Positions 19,170 through 28,433 of a stretch of DNA of 64,000 nt are shown here, piece by piece. Made by a program: the position numbers and the translations under genes. Numbering within the stretch: the stretch's first letter is position 1; each line of letters begins with the position of its first letter. This DNA is from Zooshikella harenae (GTDB taxonomy: Bacteria > Pseudomonadota > Gammaproteobacteria > Pseudomonadales > Zooshikellaceae), in assembly GCF_018837975.1 (NCBI RefSeq), contig NZ_JAGSOY010000001.1, positions 165,688 through 229,687 of the forward strand, in the 5' to 3' direction. The notes under the pieces were generated by a model. The model saw only the letters and a program-made list of their open reading frames with translations. It was not told the origin of the DNA and did not search any database.

Positions 19170-21572
19170 GTGACACTGATCAGATTTTTTATTTGGACCA
19201 CTTTTCTCTTAATATGTGGCACATTCCTCATTTTGGCAGGTGTATACCTATACCTTAGCCCAGCATTGCCATCTGTTGAAAGTTTACGTGACATTAATTT
19301 GCAAACCCCATTACGGATATACTCAAGCGATAACAAACTCATTGGTGAGTTTGGTGAGCAAAGGCGCGCACCTATTGCCTTCGAAGACACCCCAAAACAA
19401 ATGATCAATGCGTTTGTCGCTGCAGAGGACAACCGCTTCTTTTCTCACAACGGCGTTGATCCCAAAGGTCTGGGTCGAGCAGTTGCTCAGCTCCTAAAAA
19501 GCGGTGCCATACAATCTGGCGGTAGTACCATCACCATGCAGGTTGCCCGTAACTTTTTCCTCAGCAGAGAACGGGTCTTCTCCCGTAAGTTCAATGAAAT
19601 TCTACTTGCCTTACAAATCGAAAAGGAACTCTCCAAAGGCGACATCATTGAGCTCTACATGAATAAAATCTACCTGGGTAACCGAGCTTACGGTATTGCT
19701 GCTGCCGCAAAGGTTTATTATGGCAAACCCATTGATCAACTCAGTTTAGCTCAATTTGCAATGATTGCAGGATTACCTAAGGCACCTTCGGCATATAACC
19801 CCATAGTAAACCCTGAACGCGCTTTAGAACGCCGCAACTGGATTTTAGGACGCATGCATTTCCTCAGTTTTATAAGTCAAGATGAGTATGATGCTGCAGT
19901 CGCAGAGCCTATCACTGCGAGTTATCATGGCCTTAAAATTGAACTAAAAGCCCCCTACTTGGCAGAAATGGTTCGCCAAGACATGGTCGAGCGCTTTGGT
20001 TCTCATGCTTATACTGATGGCTACACGGTTTACACGACTGTATCCAGTAAACTACAAAATTCTGCTCAGGAAGCTATACACCTAGGTTTATTAGAATATG
20101 AGCAACGCCATGGCTATAGAGGCCCAGAAAAACAACTGCCACCCACAGAATACGATGAAGAGGCATGGCAAAAAGAGCTGAAACAAACGTCTACTGTCGG
20201 TAATCTAGAGCCTGCCATTGTAACGCATGTTGGTTCTGATTCGATTGATGTAATGATGAAACACGGGCCTGCCAGTGTTAGTTGGGAAGGTCTGAAATGG
20301 GCTCGTCGTTATCGCAATGTCAATTCTCTAGGCTCTCAGCCAAAATCTCCTGCAGAGGTTGTGAATGTTGGTGATCTAATCAGGTTATTTAAACCAAGTG
20401 GGAAAGATATTTACGAGCTTGGTCATATTCCTAAGGTACAAGGTGCTTTAGTCTCTCTAAACCCCACTGATGGAGCAGTTATAGCCGTTGTCGGTGGATT
20501 TGATTATAGCCACAGTAAGTTTAACCGTGCAGCACAAGCTGCTCGTCAAGTAGGCTCTAACTTCAAACCCTTTATTTACAGTGCCGGCTTAGAGAATGGC
20601 TTCACTGCTGCAACAACCATCAATGATGCACCTATTGTTATGCCTGATGCTAACCTGAAGGTGTGGCGTCCAGAAAATGCGGGAGGTAAGTTTTTTGGTC
20701 CAACTCGATTACGCAAAGCACTTTATTTATCTCGCAATCTTGTGTCTATCCGCCTCTTACAAGCTATGGGTGTTGATAAAGCCATTAACTATGTGACACG
20801 TTTTGGCTTTGATGAGAAAAAGCTAGTGCCCAACCTATCTCTGGCCTTAGGTGCTGCTGAATTCACGCCTATGGAGCTTGCCACAGGTTATGCCGCTTTA
20901 GCGAATGGTGGCTACCAGGTTAAGCCATACTTTATAAGTCGCATTGACCACCTGGACGAAACTGTGTACCAAGCTACGCCTTATAAAGTCTGTAAAACGT
21001 GCCCACCATCACCTGACCCATCAAAAGTAGCGGATGAAGCAGAACTACTTTTGACTGATGATGATGGTTCCAGCTTTTATCCTGCTCAGCAAGTTATGGA
21101 CCCACGAGTTAACTACATTATGTATACCATCCTGCAGGATGTTATAAAACATGGCACAGGACGCCGAGCACTGGCATTAAAACGCAGTGATCTTGGTGGA
21201 AAAACAGGCACCACAAATGACCAGAAAGATGCCTGGTTTTCTGGGTTTAATGCCGATATCGCAACCTCTGTTTGGGTTGGTTTTGATCAACCAAAAACCC
21301 TTGGGAGAAGAGAGTATGGCGGTACAGCGGCATTACCCGTATGGATTCGTTTTATGACTGAAGCACTCGCTGATAAACCAGAACATCCCCTACCACAGCC
21401 TGATGGCTTAGTACGTGTTCGTATTGATCCAGAAACAGGCATGGCTGTTGCCGCAGGAACACCAGGGGCAATGTTTGAAATTTTCTTAAAAGAAAATGCA
21501 CCCGAATATGATCCATCAGTCGCAATGCCAAGTATCAATGATGATGCCCTTAAAACAGAGGAGATTTTCTAG
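19170..21572 (+). CDS. mrcA: Penicillin-binding protein 1A (bifunctional peptidoglycan synthase)
   Basis: This 800-residue inner-membrane enzyme polymerises glycan strands and cross-links peptides. The start is GTG at 19170 with GAGG upstream. After one N-terminal membrane anchor (~4-27) comes the GT51 transglycosylase with AAEDNRFFSHNG (catalytic Glu, ~83-94) and GGSTITMQVARN (~116-127). An OB-like insert lies around 330-420. The transpeptidase carries SxxK as SNFK (~468-471), SxN as SRN (~522) and KTG as GGKTGTT (~677). It is divergent from pilM, as in pseudomonads (where it is often called ponA). Confidence 0.97.
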   Translation: MTLIRFFIWTTFLLICGTFLILAGVYLYLSPALPSVESLRDINLQTPLRIYSSDNKLIGEFGEQRRAPIAFEDTPKQMINAFVAAEDNRFFSHNGVDPKGLGRAVAQLLKSGAIQSGGSTITMQVARNFFLSRERVFSRKFNEILLALQIEKELSKGDIIELYMNKIYLGNRAYGIAAAAKVYYGKPIDQLSLAQFAMIAGLPKAPSAYNPIVNPERALERRNWILGRMHFLSFISQDEYDAAVAEPITASYHGLKIELKAPYLAEMVRQDMVERFGSHAYTDGYTVYTTVSSKLQNSAQEAIHLGLLEYEQRHGYRGPEKQLPPTEYDEEAWQKELKQTSTVGNLEPAIVTHVGSDSIDVMMKHGPASVSWEGLKWARRYRNVNSLGSQPKSPAEVVNVGDLIRLFKPSGKDIYELGHIPKVQGALVSLNPTDGAVIAVVGGFDYSHSKFNRAAQAARQVGSNFKPFIYSAGLENGFTAATTINDAPIVMPDANLKVWRPENAGGKFFGPTRLRKALYLSRNLVSIRLLQAMGVDKAINYVTRFGFDEKKLVPNLSLALGAAEFTPMELATGYAALANGGYQVKPYFISRIDHLDETVYQATPYKVCKTCPPSPDPSKVADEAELLLTDDDGSSFYPAQQVMDPRVNYIMYTILQDVIKHGTGRRALALKRSDLGGKTGTTNDQKDAWFSGFNADIATSVWVGFDQPKTLGRREYGGTAALPVWIRFMTEALADKPEHPLPQPDGLVRVRIDPETGMAVAAGTPGAMFEIFLKENAPEYDPSVAMPSINDDALKTEEIF

Positions 21573-21616
21573 CAAGGAAAGCCCATAAAGCATTTATCAA
21601 TAGTGTAACTCAAAAG

Positions 21617-21647
21617 AAAAAAGGCACCGATCTGGCGCCTTTTTTTA
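21617..21647. terminator. Bidirectional terminator between mrcA and maeB
   Basis: An A-run, the stem GGCACC/GGCGCC with one mismatch around GATCT, and a T-run of seven make an intrinsic terminator that works in both directions between two convergent genes. Confidence 0.85.
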
Positions 21648-21693
21648 ATGACTCACTTTTTGAGTCCATATACACTGGCTACATTAACTGGAA

Positions 21694-22959
21694 CTATTTA
21701 ATATCCCCAATTGCCAGCAGAGGATAATGTTTCGGGTAAGGAAGTTTGGCCACACCACTATCAACAGCCGCTTTGGCTACAGCAGCTGATACCACATTGA
21801 GTAGTCTTATATCCATTGGTTTTGGGATAATATATTCTCGTCCGAAGCTGAGTGGCTTACCACCATAAGCGTTAACAACATCTTCAGGAACAGGCTCTTT
21901 AGCAAGATTTTTTAACGCGTGGACTGCAGCCAGCTTCATTTCTTCATTGATGGCAGTAGCTCTAACATCTAGAGCCCCACGGAAAATAAATGGAAAACCT
22001 AATACGTTATTGACCTGATTAGGATAGTCAGAACGACCTGTTGCCATAATGACATCATCACGAACAGATAAAGCAAGCTCTGGTTTAATTTCTGGATCAG
22101 GGTTTGAGCAAGCAAATACAATTGGGTTAGGTGCCATTTTCTTCAACTGCTCAGGAGATAGCAGATTCGGCCCAGATAGTCCTAAAAAGACATCAGCAGC
22201 ATCGATAGCCTCATCTAACGTACGTTTTGAGGTTTCATTTGCAAAGGCAGCTTTATACTGGTTTAAGTCAGTTCGACCACTATGGATCACCCCTTTACGG
22301 TCAAGCATATAAATATTTTCAGGCTTCATGCCACAAGAAATAAGTAGCTTAGAGCAGGCAATAGCCGCTGCACCAGCCCCTAAACAGACCATGGAAACAT
22401 CACTGATTGACTTACCTGCTAGCTCCAGCGCATTCAACATGCCTGCAGCAGTAACAATGGCAGTTCCATGCTGGTCATCATGAAATACAGGAATTGAACA
22501 AAGTTCGATCAGCTCACGTTCAATATCAAAACACTCTGGCGCTTTAATATCTTCTAAATTAATTCCGCCAAAACTAATAGCAATGCGCTTTACTGTGTCG
22601 ATAAATGCTTGTGGGCTTTCAGAGTCAACTTCAATATCGATGGAGTTTATACCTGCAAAGCGCTTAAACAATAAGCTTTTTCCTTCCATAACAGGTTTGC
22701 TAGGTAAAGCGCCTAAGTTACCTAAACCTAAAATTGCTGAGCCATTACTAATGACTGCAACTAAGTTACCTTTACCTGTGTATTTATAAGCATTTTCGGG
22801 ATCTTTGGCGATTTCACGAACCGGTTCTGCAACACCAGGACTGTATGCAAGCGCTAAATGTCGTGCAGTTTCAGCAGGTTTAGTCAACTCAATACTGATT
22901 TTTCCTGGTATAGGATTGGCGTGATACTCCAGTGCAGCGTTTCTTAAGTCCTCGGACAT
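21694..22959 (-). CDS. maeB: Malic enzyme (short type, no PTA domain)
   Basis: This 421-residue cytoplasmic enzyme decarboxylates L-malate to pyruvate with reduction of NAD(P). The malic N-domain contains LALAYSPGVAEP (~33-44) and the metal/malate motifs FHDDQHGTAIV (~154). The NAD-binding domain has CLGAGAAAIA (~184) and VFACSNPDPEI (~277). The phosphotransacetylase-like domain of E. coli MaeB is missing, as in Pseudomonas MaeB, so truncation is not suspected. I chose the ATG at 22959; a TTG five codons earlier is possible. Cofactor preference cannot be read from the sequence. Confidence 0.93.
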   Translation of the reverse strand: MSEDLRNAALEYHANPIPGKISIELTKPAETARHLALAYSPGVAEPVREIAKDPENAYKYTGKGNLVAVISNGSAILGLGNLGALPSKPVMEGKSLLFKRFAGINSIDIEVDSESPQAFIDTVKRIAISFGGINLEDIKAPECFDIERELIELCSIPVFHDDQHGTAIVTAAGMLNALELAGKSISDVSMVCLGAGAAAIACSKLLISCGMKPENIYMLDRKGVIHSGRTDLNQYKAAFANETSKRTLDEAIDAADVFLGLSGPNLLSPEQLKKMAPNPIVFACSNPDPEIKPELALSVRDDVIMATGRSDYPNQVNNVLGFPFIFRGALDVRATAINEEMKLAAVHALKNLAKEPVPEDVVNAYGGKPLSFGREYIIPKPMDIRLLNVVSAAVAKAAVDSGVAKLPYPKHYPLLAIGDIK

Positions 22960-23136
22960 GGCGTTGTTTTCCAATTATTTGTTGTTAAATTAAAAGGCTT
23001 AAAGAAAAGGCATTTCTCCCTTAAGCAGGCAATGTTGCATAAACATTTACAAAATTTAATAGTCAGTTTTACGTAATCATGTGTCAACGTGTTACCCAAT
23101 TTGAGTATTAATTCTGCTACTTAGAAAGTGCTTGTT

Positions 23137-24609
23137 TTATTTAATAACCTTTAACCATTGGCCTACTTTCGGTTCCCCTTTAGGATACATATCATTGATT
23201 AAACGTAGTTGAAGCTCAGCATGTTCCCTCAAAGAACTTCTCTTTGCTAACTCAGAAAATGTAATACCTGGCTTTACTTTAATAAGCGTAAGCTTGTTCC
23301 CTTCTGCTCGTTGATAGTCTTGTAGGGGTAACAGTTGAAAGCTCTTAATGATCTGCAAGAATTCAACATCATAGCTTGCAAATGCCGAACTCTGTTTCAC
23401 CTGCCCTTGTAAAATAAATACTTTTCCCTGATGAAACAAAATCGCCAAACGTATATAGCTTCCACCCAACTTAGGCTGGATAACTGCCGTGTAACCAATA
23501 GTATTACCTATACGAATTGACTCCCCTCCTCGTAATCGATAACGCTGACCAGCCAATGATTTTAAGTAAGCATCAGGTCTGAAGCCATTTTTTATTGGGC
23601 CTTGCTCCATAACGAAAACGGCCTCTTTTTCAATAGGGTGAGCAACTAAGCGAGCATGCGTATTAATAATTTTCCAGTGCCGGGGAAAGCGTAACTTAAA
23701 GTTCATCGGTTTATGTAAAAATTGATTATTTACTGTTACACCACTGTTGACGCTTTCGCCAAAAGCCAAACCATTTATTTTCTGTAGGTACCGATCAGAA
23801 AACACATATCCTTGAGATTGAGTTGATACACTTGTCACTACTTCATGTAGCCGAGTGTCATTCTCAGGGTGTGTTGAAAAAATACCATGATAGGTACTTA
23901 CCTCCCTGCCCTCAGCTTCAGCCTTTTTCTTAGCCCACATTTCATGGTGTTTTAGTATTTTCACCACATTAATCATGGCTTGTGGGTTATAACCCGCTTT
24001 AGCAAGGTAAGAAGCTCCCAAACCATCAGCTTCAAGTTCATGCTCCCGACCATACCCTCTTACCACCGCGGTACCCAAAATATTGGTTAAATCACCTGCA
24101 ACCCCTATGCCTGTATAGGCTGCAACCACTTGACCAAACACATTACTGGCAGTACTCATACCATGTTGCTGAACACTATGTCTTGCTGTGACATGTGCAA
24201 CTTCATGAGCTAGCACTGCAGCCAATTCGGCCTCAGAATTTAAATAAGCTAGTAATCCACGATAGACATAGATATAACCACCAGGCAAGGCAAATGCATT
24301 GACTTCTGGAGAGTCAATTACCTTAAATTGGTAAGGTAATGAAGGGCGATGGCTAACACGAGCCACCTTAAGTCCAACCTCTTGGACATAGCGTTGTAAC
24401 TTTTGAGTATCAAGTATGGCAAGCTGCTTACGAATCTGTTGGTTATTTTTGCGTCCAACCTTCTGCTCATCTTGCTCACTCATTAATACAAAATCATAGT
24501 CACCCGTTGCAGGGTTAACTGCACAACCTGAAAAACAAAAACAGCTCCCTACCAGAAGAACCAAGATCAAATTCTTACAAGGATAGGATGAAGAAATGAT
24601 ACGTTTCAT
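23137..24609 (-). CDS. M48 family metalloprotease lipoprotein (LoiP/BepA-like)
   Basis: This 490-residue envelope protease has a lipoprotein signal peptide with lipobox FSGC (Cys ~29), so it is probably anchored in the outer membrane facing the periplasm. The zinc motif HEVAH is at about 135-139, with the third ligand in the REHELEAD segment (~183-190). The N-terminal half has the M48 layout (NAFALPGGYIYVYRGLL). The C-terminal ~220 residues are a beta-rich extension ending in a LysM-like stretch (KPGITFSELAKRS...GQWLKVI), not the TPR domain of BepA. The family degrades misassembled outer-membrane proteins. It stands alone between maeB and the nuclease gene. Confidence 0.88.
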   Translation of the reverse strand: MKRIISSSYPCKNLILVLLVGSCFCFSGCAVNPATGDYDFVLMSEQDEQKVGRKNNQQIRKQLAILDTQKLQRYVQEVGLKVARVSHRPSLPYQFKVIDSPEVNAFALPGGYIYVYRGLLAYLNSEAELAAVLAHEVAHVTARHSVQQHGMSTASNVFGQVVAAYTGIGVAGDLTNILGTAVVRGYGREHELEADGLGASYLAKAGYNPQAMINVVKILKHHEMWAKKKAEAEGREVSTYHGIFSTHPENDTRLHEVVTSVSTQSQGYVFSDRYLQKINGLAFGESVNSGVTVNNQFLHKPMNFKLRFPRHWKIINTHARLVAHPIEKEAVFVMEQGPIKNGFRPDAYLKSLAGQRYRLRGGESIRIGNTIGYTAVIQPKLGGSYIRLAILFHQGKVFILQGQVKQSSAFASYDVEFLQIIKSFQLLPLQDYQRAEGNKLTLIKVKPGITFSELAKRSSLREHAELQLRLINDMYPKGEPKVGQWLKVIK

Positions 24610-24656
24610 GAGTATTTACAATTTTATGCATGTTGCCAGACATTAGCACAATAAGA

Positions 24657-25577
24657 CTAGTGTACACTTATTGAGGATTTTTTTAGCTGAATCACTGCGG
24701 GATGCCTCACAGCCATCAACCAACGAGCATAGTGCTTTGGCAGTTTACGCCCTTTTTTTCGCCGATCAATTAACCAGCCACGCACTTCTATTGTTGTATT
24801 CGCTAACTTTTTGACCCATTCCACACTGAAAAAAGGTTGATCTTTCTGCTGAATTTTTAACGCCACATTATTATCAGCCAGAATTACCCACCAATTATTT
24901 CGGGTAATAATGACACGTGTTACAGGGCCGTATATAAGATGAAAGCCAGATTGACGAATACGATCTGCACTTATTGGTGACTGATCCCGCCAAATATTTT
25001 GTTTCTTATTTCGAGCTTGTTGCTCAGCCGCCATAAAGCAAGACAACAACTCAATATTTGGTGGAATAGCAATGTAAAAGCCTAGCCCTTTGAACAATAA
25101 ATGCTCAGAAAGCAGCTCTCCTTGTTGATTAACAACATAAGCCAACCTTCTTCCATAATGATCATGTTGCTGTTTTCCTGTTATCAAAACAAGGTGTTTT
25201 GAGTATTCCGCTAACCAGTGTTTGGCTTCTTTTTTTGCCATTAGCGCATAAGGTTCTGGGGGTTGGCCATCATAGCCTATCTCGGGCGTATTAATACCTA
25301 TCAAACGGATTTTTTGTTTATCCGCATAGAGGGTATCACCATCAATTACCACAGGATTATGGAGTAGCTGTTGTTTTCCTTTGGGTTTATTACAGCTGGG
25401 CTGCGTTGTTGATTGATAAGAAACTGTAGTAGAGAGGAAACTTGATGGAGGAAGAGTTGAAGCAAACGTAGAGGATAGATAAAAAACCGTTAAAACAAAA
25501 AAGGCGCTAATAATCAGCGCCTTCTCAGAGAATCTCTGCGCGTTGGTATTATGCTTTACGTGTAGTGCGCATACCAA
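24657..25577 (-). CDS. Secreted thermonuclease-like (SNase) protein, start uncertain
   Basis: The Staphylococcus-nuclease fold is clear: [23 protein letters not shown] (in two parts, with Asp and Arg of the active site) and later [11 protein letters not shown] and NIWRDQ. A C-terminal beta domain follows. A hydrophobic signal peptide, [19 protein letters not shown], precedes the domain. No ATG is available. In-frame TTG/GTG codons lie inside the rpmE gene (for example TTG at 25577, used here), and the signal peptide itself is encoded by the rpmE terminator stem, with CTG at 25517 as another possible start. The gene lies directly behind rpmE, as the nuclease gene does in Pseudomonas. Function: extracellular or periplasmic DNA/RNA cleavage. 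Confidence 0.72.
   Translation of the reverse strand: MVCALHVKHNTNAQRFSEKALIISAFFVLTVFYLSSTFASTLPPSSFLSTTVSYQSTTQPSCNKPKGKQQLLHNPVVIDGDTLYADKQKIRLIGINTPEIGYDGQPPEPYALMAKKEAKHWLAEYSKHLVLITGKQQHDHYGRRLAYVVNQQGELLSEHLLFKGLGFYIAIPPNIELLSCFMAAEQQARNKKQNIWRDQSPISADRIRQSGFHLIYGPVTRVIITRNNWWVILADNNVALKIQQKDQPFFSVEWVKKLANTTIEVRGWLIDRRKKGRKLPKHYARWLMAVRHPAVIQLKKSSISVH
25501..25523 (-). terminator. Intrinsic terminator of rpmE
   Basis: AAGGCGCT and AGCGCCTT enclose a 7-base loop and are followed on the minus strand by TTTTTTGTTTT. This ends rpmE transcripts, yet the same bases code for the signal peptide region of the nuclease gene downstream. Confidence 0.88.
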
Positions 25578-25767
25578 AACGTTGCTTAAAGCGTTCAACA
25601 CGACCACCAGTATCAAGAATCTTTTGTTTACCAGTGTAGAACGGGTGGCAAGCAGAGCATACTTCAATGCTAAAATCTTTGCAGACAGTGGACTTAGTCT
25701 TGATTACATTGCCACAGCTACAAGTGATGTCAACTGTCTCATAATTTGGATGAATTTCTGCTTTCAT
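25549..25767 (-). CDS. rpmE: 50S ribosomal protein L31 (zinc-binding type)
   Basis: The protein has 72 residues and starts [16 protein letters not shown]. Four cysteines (CSCG near 16-19, Cys ~36 and [13 protein letters not shown] ~37-49) mark the zinc-binding C+ form, which serves as a zinc reservoir in some bacteria and is replaced by a C- paralogue under zinc limitation. It has its own terminator and is divergent from priA. Confidence 0.97.
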   Translation of the reverse strand: MKAEIHPNYETVDITCSCGNVIKTKSTVCKDFSIEVCSACHPFYTGKQKILDTGGRVERFKQRFGMRTTRKA

Positions 25768-26089
25768 GACGTTTCCTCTTGTATCATGTGCCGCTACCCG
25801 AACCCTTTACATACACACTTTGTCAGGCACCGCACTTACTGTAAATAATATATTTAGCACTTAAAGCATGCTAGGGTAGTAACGCAAGTGTACACTACCA
25901 CCTAAATAAAACTGACCGGGCATCTTACCAGAAAGTATAGTAATGGCAACCTCCAGCAATCGCTGGTCATTATTTATCCTATAGTGGATTCCTACTGCAA
26001 AATCTATGATGCTACGCTTAAGCAGAAATTGCCGGTTATGATGTGCTATTTTGAGCAGCCTTATTAAACCTTTACTAAATCGCATCACT

Positions 26090-28357
26090 ATGGGCAACTA
26101 CGCCAAGTCAGAACCAACACATTACCTTCAGGTTGCCTTGCCAACCCCATTACGCAGAGTATTTGACTACCTTCCTCCCAAATCAGGTATTGACTTTTTA
26201 AGGCCAGGCATTCGACTCAAAGTCCCCTTTGGCCCCCGAAAACTTATTGGCATTCTTATAGCTATTACAGCAAAGACAGATATACCGCTAGCCAACCTAA
26301 AGCGCGTAGAGCAAGTTCTTGATGAGCAGCCAATAATTCCTAAAGACATACTGGAGCTTTGTCGGTGGGTCGCCCACTACTATCACTATAGCCTTGGAGA
26401 AACTCTCGGTACTGCCACCCCCACGGCGTTACGACAAGGTAGACCTGTTGCTCAGCAGACTCGAAAACTATGGCGTCTTACCTATCCCAACGCAGAAGCT
26501 CCAAGCCATATAGCACGTAATGCTAAGCTACAACTGGCTGCCTGGCAGTTGTTAAAACAACACCTAAAAGGTTTACATGAGCCCATGCTAAAAAGCTTGG
26601 GAGTCAGTAATCAGACGCTTTCAGCTTTGGAAAAAAAAGGGGAAGCAGAATGCATTTATGAAAATCTGCCTACGCTTCATACCATGCCACAAAGCATACT
26701 GCATGAGGCACCCTTAACGCTCAATCCCGAGCAGGCACATGTTGTCCAGCAGATACTGCAAACCGCACAACAGTTTCAGGTCTTCTTACTACAAGGAATT
26801 ACAGGTAGTGGAAAAACAGAGGTCTATTTACAACTGATCGAGCAAACGCTAAAAGCCGGTAGACAAGCGCTGGTACTCATCCCTGAAATAGGCTTAACCC
26901 CACAAACATTACACCGCTTTGAGCAGCGATTTGCTGTTCCCATCGCCGTTATTCATTCAGGGTTAAACGACAATGAGCGTTACCTTGCCTGGCAAAAAGC
27001 AGTTGATTATCGAGTCGGGATTATTATTGGTACACGTTCAGCCGTATTCACTCCCCTCGCCAAGCCTGGTTTAATCATCATTGATGAAGAACACGATGCA
27101 TCCTATAAACAACAAGACAGCTTACGCTACTCGGCCCGAGATATCGCTATTTATCGGGCTAGACAAGCCAACATTCCTATTGTACTGGGCAGTGCCACAC
27201 CATCCCTAGAGTCTGTGCATAATGCTCAGACCCACCGCTACCGACATTTACATTTAAGTCAACGAGCAGGCCAAGCTAAACCTCCTAGCATCGAGCTGCT
27301 TAATATTCGAGGGGAAACCTTACAGGCTGGCTTATCTCCAGCCCTCCAACAGAAAATAACGCAACACCTGGAAAAAGGTCAGCAAGTACTCATTTTTATT
27401 AACCGTCGAGGCTATGCACCGACTCTTCTTTGTCATGAGTGTGGCTGGGTTGCAGATTGCCCTGACTGCGATGCCCACCTAACCATTCACCGTCAACCAC
27501 CCCATTTACACTGTCACCACTGTGACTATCAGCAGTCTATTCCTGTACGCTGTGGGCACTGTAATACAGCAAGCCTATTTCCAGTTGGGGCAGGTACAGA
27601 GCGTATTGAAGACTTTCTGCTTAGTCAGTTTGACCCTATCCCCATTATTCGCATCGACCGTGATAGCACACGTGGTAAAACGCGCTTACAAGAACTTTTT
27701 AGCGATATACACCAAGGCAAACCGGCCATTCTTGTCGGCACTCAAATGTTGGCAAAAGGCCACCATTTTCCTAAAGTGACGCTAGTTGCCATTCTGGATG
27801 CTGACTCAGGACTGTTCAGTACCGACTTTCGTGGCTTAGAAAGATTGGGACAACTCGTTACTCAAGTGGCAGGTAGAGCGGGTAGAGGAAAGTTAGCTGG
27901 AGAGGTAATCATACAAACCCATCACCCTGAAAGCCCAGTATTGAACAGATTGGTAACAGAAGGGTATGAGGTATTTGCCAAAACACTGTTAGCCGAACGA
28001 GAAAAACTTAGCTTGCCTCCCTATAGCTATTTAGGGCTATTTAGAGTGGAATGTAAAAACCAAGAAGAGGGTGAGCGGCTATTACTTCAACTGCGAGAAT
28101 TGATAAGCCAGTTTCTGCAATACAATAACCTGAATGGCCCCCTTGGTGTTACATTACTTGGACCTCTTCCAGCGCCGATGGAAAAACGACAAAGTTGGTA
28201 TCGATGGCAGCTGCTCATCAGTAGTCCTTCTCGACAACCACTCCACACAGCGATTACATTTGCCATCCATCAACTAGAAGGTGGAACTCAAGCAATGATT
28301 AAACTTGCACGTAAAGTACGCTGGTCTGTGGATATTGACCCTCAAGACATGATGTAA
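26090..28357 (+). CDS. priA: Primosomal replication restart helicase PriA
   Basis: This 755-residue cytoplasmic 3'-5' helicase reloads the replisome at abandoned forks. The N-terminal 3'-DNA-binding domain begins YLQVALPTPLRRVFDYLPP. Walker A is GITGSGKTE (~234), the DEAH-like box is IIDEEHDASY (~332), and a cysteine cluster binds zinc (CHECGWVADCPDCD ... CHHCDYQ ... CGHC, ~447-490). The C-terminal domain is complete. The ATG at 26090 fits PriA starts; a TTG 39 bases upstream is less likely. It is convergent with argS. Confidence 0.96.
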   Translation: MGNYAKSEPTHYLQVALPTPLRRVFDYLPPKSGIDFLRPGIRLKVPFGPRKLIGILIAITAKTDIPLANLKRVEQVLDEQPIIPKDILELCRWVAHYYHYSLGETLGTATPTALRQGRPVAQQTRKLWRLTYPNAEAPSHIARNAKLQLAAWQLLKQHLKGLHEPMLKSLGVSNQTLSALEKKGEAECIYENLPTLHTMPQSILHEAPLTLNPEQAHVVQQILQTAQQFQVFLLQGITGSGKTEVYLQLIEQTLKAGRQALVLIPEIGLTPQTLHRFEQRFAVPIAVIHSGLNDNERYLAWQKAVDYRVGIIIGTRSAVFTPLAKPGLIIIDEEHDASYKQQDSLRYSARDIAIYRARQANIPIVLGSATPSLESVHNAQTHRYRHLHLSQRAGQAKPPSIELLNIRGETLQAGLSPALQQKITQHLEKGQQVLIFINRRGYAPTLLCHECGWVADCPDCDAHLTIHRQPPHLHCHHCDYQQSIPVRCGHCNTASLFPVGAGTERIEDFLLSQFDPIPIIRIDRDSTRGKTRLQELFSDIHQGKPAILVGTQMLAKGHHFPKVTLVAILDADSGLFSTDFRGLERLGQLVTQVAGRAGRGKLAGEVIIQTHHPESPVLNRLVTEGYEVFAKTLLAEREKLSLPPYSYLGLFRVECKNQEEGERLLLQLRELISQFLQYNNLNGPLGVTLLGPLPAPMEKRQSWYRWQLLISSPSRQPLHTAITFAIHQLEGGTQAMIKLARKVRWSVDIDPQDMM

Positions 28358-28380
28358 ACAACACACTTAAGAAACACAAT

Positions 28381-28408
28381 AAAAAAGGGCTTAAAAAAGC
28401 CCTTTTTT
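28381..28408. terminator. Bidirectional terminator between priA and argS
   Basis: GGGCTT/AAGCCC around AAAA, flanked by A6 and T6 runs, serves both convergent genes. Confidence 0.88.
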
Positions 28409-28433
28409 ACACACAGAATAAAACAATAAAATC

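Noticed and set aside
21694..22959. Truncated MaeB because the PTA domain is missing
   Set aside because: Short malic enzymes of about 420 residues are normal in pseudomonads and the catalytic and NAD-binding domains are complete.
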